Source of the DNA: Flavobacterium sp.
GTDB lineage: Bacteria; Bacteroidota; Bacteroidia; Flavobacteriales; Flavobacteriaceae
Direction of reading: 5' to 3'
Assembly (NCBI RefSeq): GCF_027484705.1
Contig: NZ_JAIXSL010000009.1
Span: forward strand, 1-42,891
Length of the DNA: 42,891 nt
A program made the position numbers and the translations under genes. Under the pieces are notes generated by a model. That model saw only the letters and a program-made list of their open reading frames with translations. It was not told the DNA's origin and searched no databases. Positions 42,166 through 42,891 of this stretch are shown piece by piece (the stretch's first letter is position 1; every line of letters starts with the position of its first letter).

Positions 42166-42862
42166 TTAATCCTTGATACAACGTACTGAAAAACCAGTAC
42201 TTCTATTGCCAATGTATTTGTTAAAAAATTGATACTGGTATACCAATTCCCAACGATAAGTGTTAACAGTTCCAAAAGTTGACGTACTCCACCAGCACCC
42301 TTTTTCACGAATGTATTGAAACTCTCCCCAGATTCCTCGACTACCTCCTGGAAGAGCCGTAAAACCATTGATGTTGGTTGCTCCAGAATTTGGACTAAGC
42401 CAATGCGTGGTACCTACCTCTTTCATCTTACCTCCTGCAATCGATGATCCTCCCAAAAAGGTATTTAAGACATTCCATTCGTCATCATTAGGGATATGCC
42501 ATCCTTCGGGAGTTAAACCCCGTGAATCGTTTACAGCATACCAATTGTAAAGCTTGCCATATTTGGCTCCATTGGCAGGGTCATTATTGTAATAACACCA
42601 AGCTCCGGTAGTGGCATATCTCCATTGTGTCATGTCGGTTATTTGCGGTATCGGATCGCCATTGCGATACTTACTCACATTCAAGTTTTTCGTCATCCAG
42701 ATTTGGGTGCCAATCTGTACCATCGAATTATCAAATATAGGCTTGGTTGGCCTTAAAGACGTATCAGTTTGTGTTTTGGGTTTTGGTTTCTTCGTTAGAA
42801 CATGAAGTTATCCCACTGGCTAAAACTAAGATTGACGCTATGGTGAAGTAGTATTTTTTCAT
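42166..42862 (-). pseudogene. FISUMP-domain lipoprotein gene with apparent frameshift
   Basis: The Fibrobacter succinogenes major paralogous (FISUMP) domain occupies 42166-42723 and is intact: IGTQIWMTKNLNVSKYRNGDPI at its start, GKLYNWYAVND, LTPEGWHIPNDDEWNVL and ending GFSVRCIKD. Its frame stays open upstream but contains no start codon with a signal peptide. In the next frame, an ATG at 42862 starts MKKYYFTIASILVLASG, a lipoprotein signal ending ITSC, which runs into a TGA at about 42766. Skipping one base in the A/C-rich tract around 42776-42790 joins the two as one lipoprotein. So either the gene is broken, or there is a sequencing error or a programmed shift. Starting at the Met at 42723 would give a cytoplasmic protein without export signal. 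Confidence 0.8.
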
Positions 42863-42891
42863 GGCAGTGTTTTTATGGTTTTATAAAAGTA

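Noticed and set aside
1..42891. tRNA, rRNA, transposase, CRISPR or replication-origin sequences
   Set aside because: Looked for on both strands by eye and none could be supported; the only mobile-type sequences are short hairpin repeats without coding capacity.

Overview
The window is a stretch of a Bacteroidota chromosome, most likely from the Flavobacteriaceae (a Flavobacterium-like genome). The evidence is an AT-rich sequence, five secreted proteins ending in a type IX secretion (T9SS) C-terminal sorting domain, the T9SS component PorQ itself, many SPII lipoproteins, Bacteroidota-type TAnnTTTG promoter elements and intergenic hairpin repeats. There are no phage, transposase, CRISPR or RNA genes. 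It reads as ordinary core chromosome interspersed with lineage-specific surface-protein genes.

Layout. 1-4.0 kb: a leucine-rich T9SS cargo protein and ribosomal protein S1 (rpsA). 4.1-6.2 kb: a dispersed hairpin repeat, a VOC/PhnB-like protein and a nucleoside-type MFS permease. 6.3-8.1 kb: a two-gene unit encoding a choice-of-anchor-J T9SS protein and a lipoprotein with a complete protein-glutaminase (protein deamidase) catalytic domain. 8.1-12.4 kb: cmk, porQ and lon. 12.6-16.2 kb: three paralogous lipoproteins with one, two and three fibronectin-III repeats. 16.3-19.2 kb: a plus-strand operon with an ECF sigma factor, a small membrane protein in the anti-sigma position and two secreted adhesin-like proteins, the last with seven GSGD repeats. 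19.3-24.7 kb: a UMF1-type MFS transporter, a serine beta-lactamase-fold hydrolase with a T9SS tail and a second leucine-rich T9SS protein paralogous to the first gene of the window. 24.7-25.5 kb: an M48 lipoprotein protease. 25.6-37.7 kb: an alpha-glucan region with GH31 alpha-glucosidase, GlgB, a maltokinase-like protein and GlgE, interspersed with an APC permease, a seven-bladed propeller T9SS protein and an unknown secreted protein. 37.7-39.9 kb: alpha/beta hydrolase, msrB and an endonuclease III-like glycosylase with an altered Fe-S motif. 39.9-41.9 kb: a thioesterase, a secreted propeller protein and a TetR regulator with two matching palindromic operators. 42.0-42.9 kb: a second, complex repeat and a FISUMP lipoprotein gene that appears frameshifted.

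How the genes work together. GlgE, maltokinase and GlgB form most of a maltose-1-phosphate route to branched alpha-glucan, and GH31 would break glucan down; trehalose synthase is not in the window. PorQ belongs to the secretion/attachment apparatus used by the five CTD proteins. The TetR protein probably represses itself and the adjacent propeller-thioesterase pair. The observations most worth following up are the covarying hairpin repeat (three copies), the lipoprotein protein-glutaminase with its T9SS partner, the 1-2-3 FnIII paralogue series, the Cys-to-His change in the endonuclease III Fe-S loop and the frameshifted FISUMP gene. I found no single gene cluster that is clearly a wholly new system.
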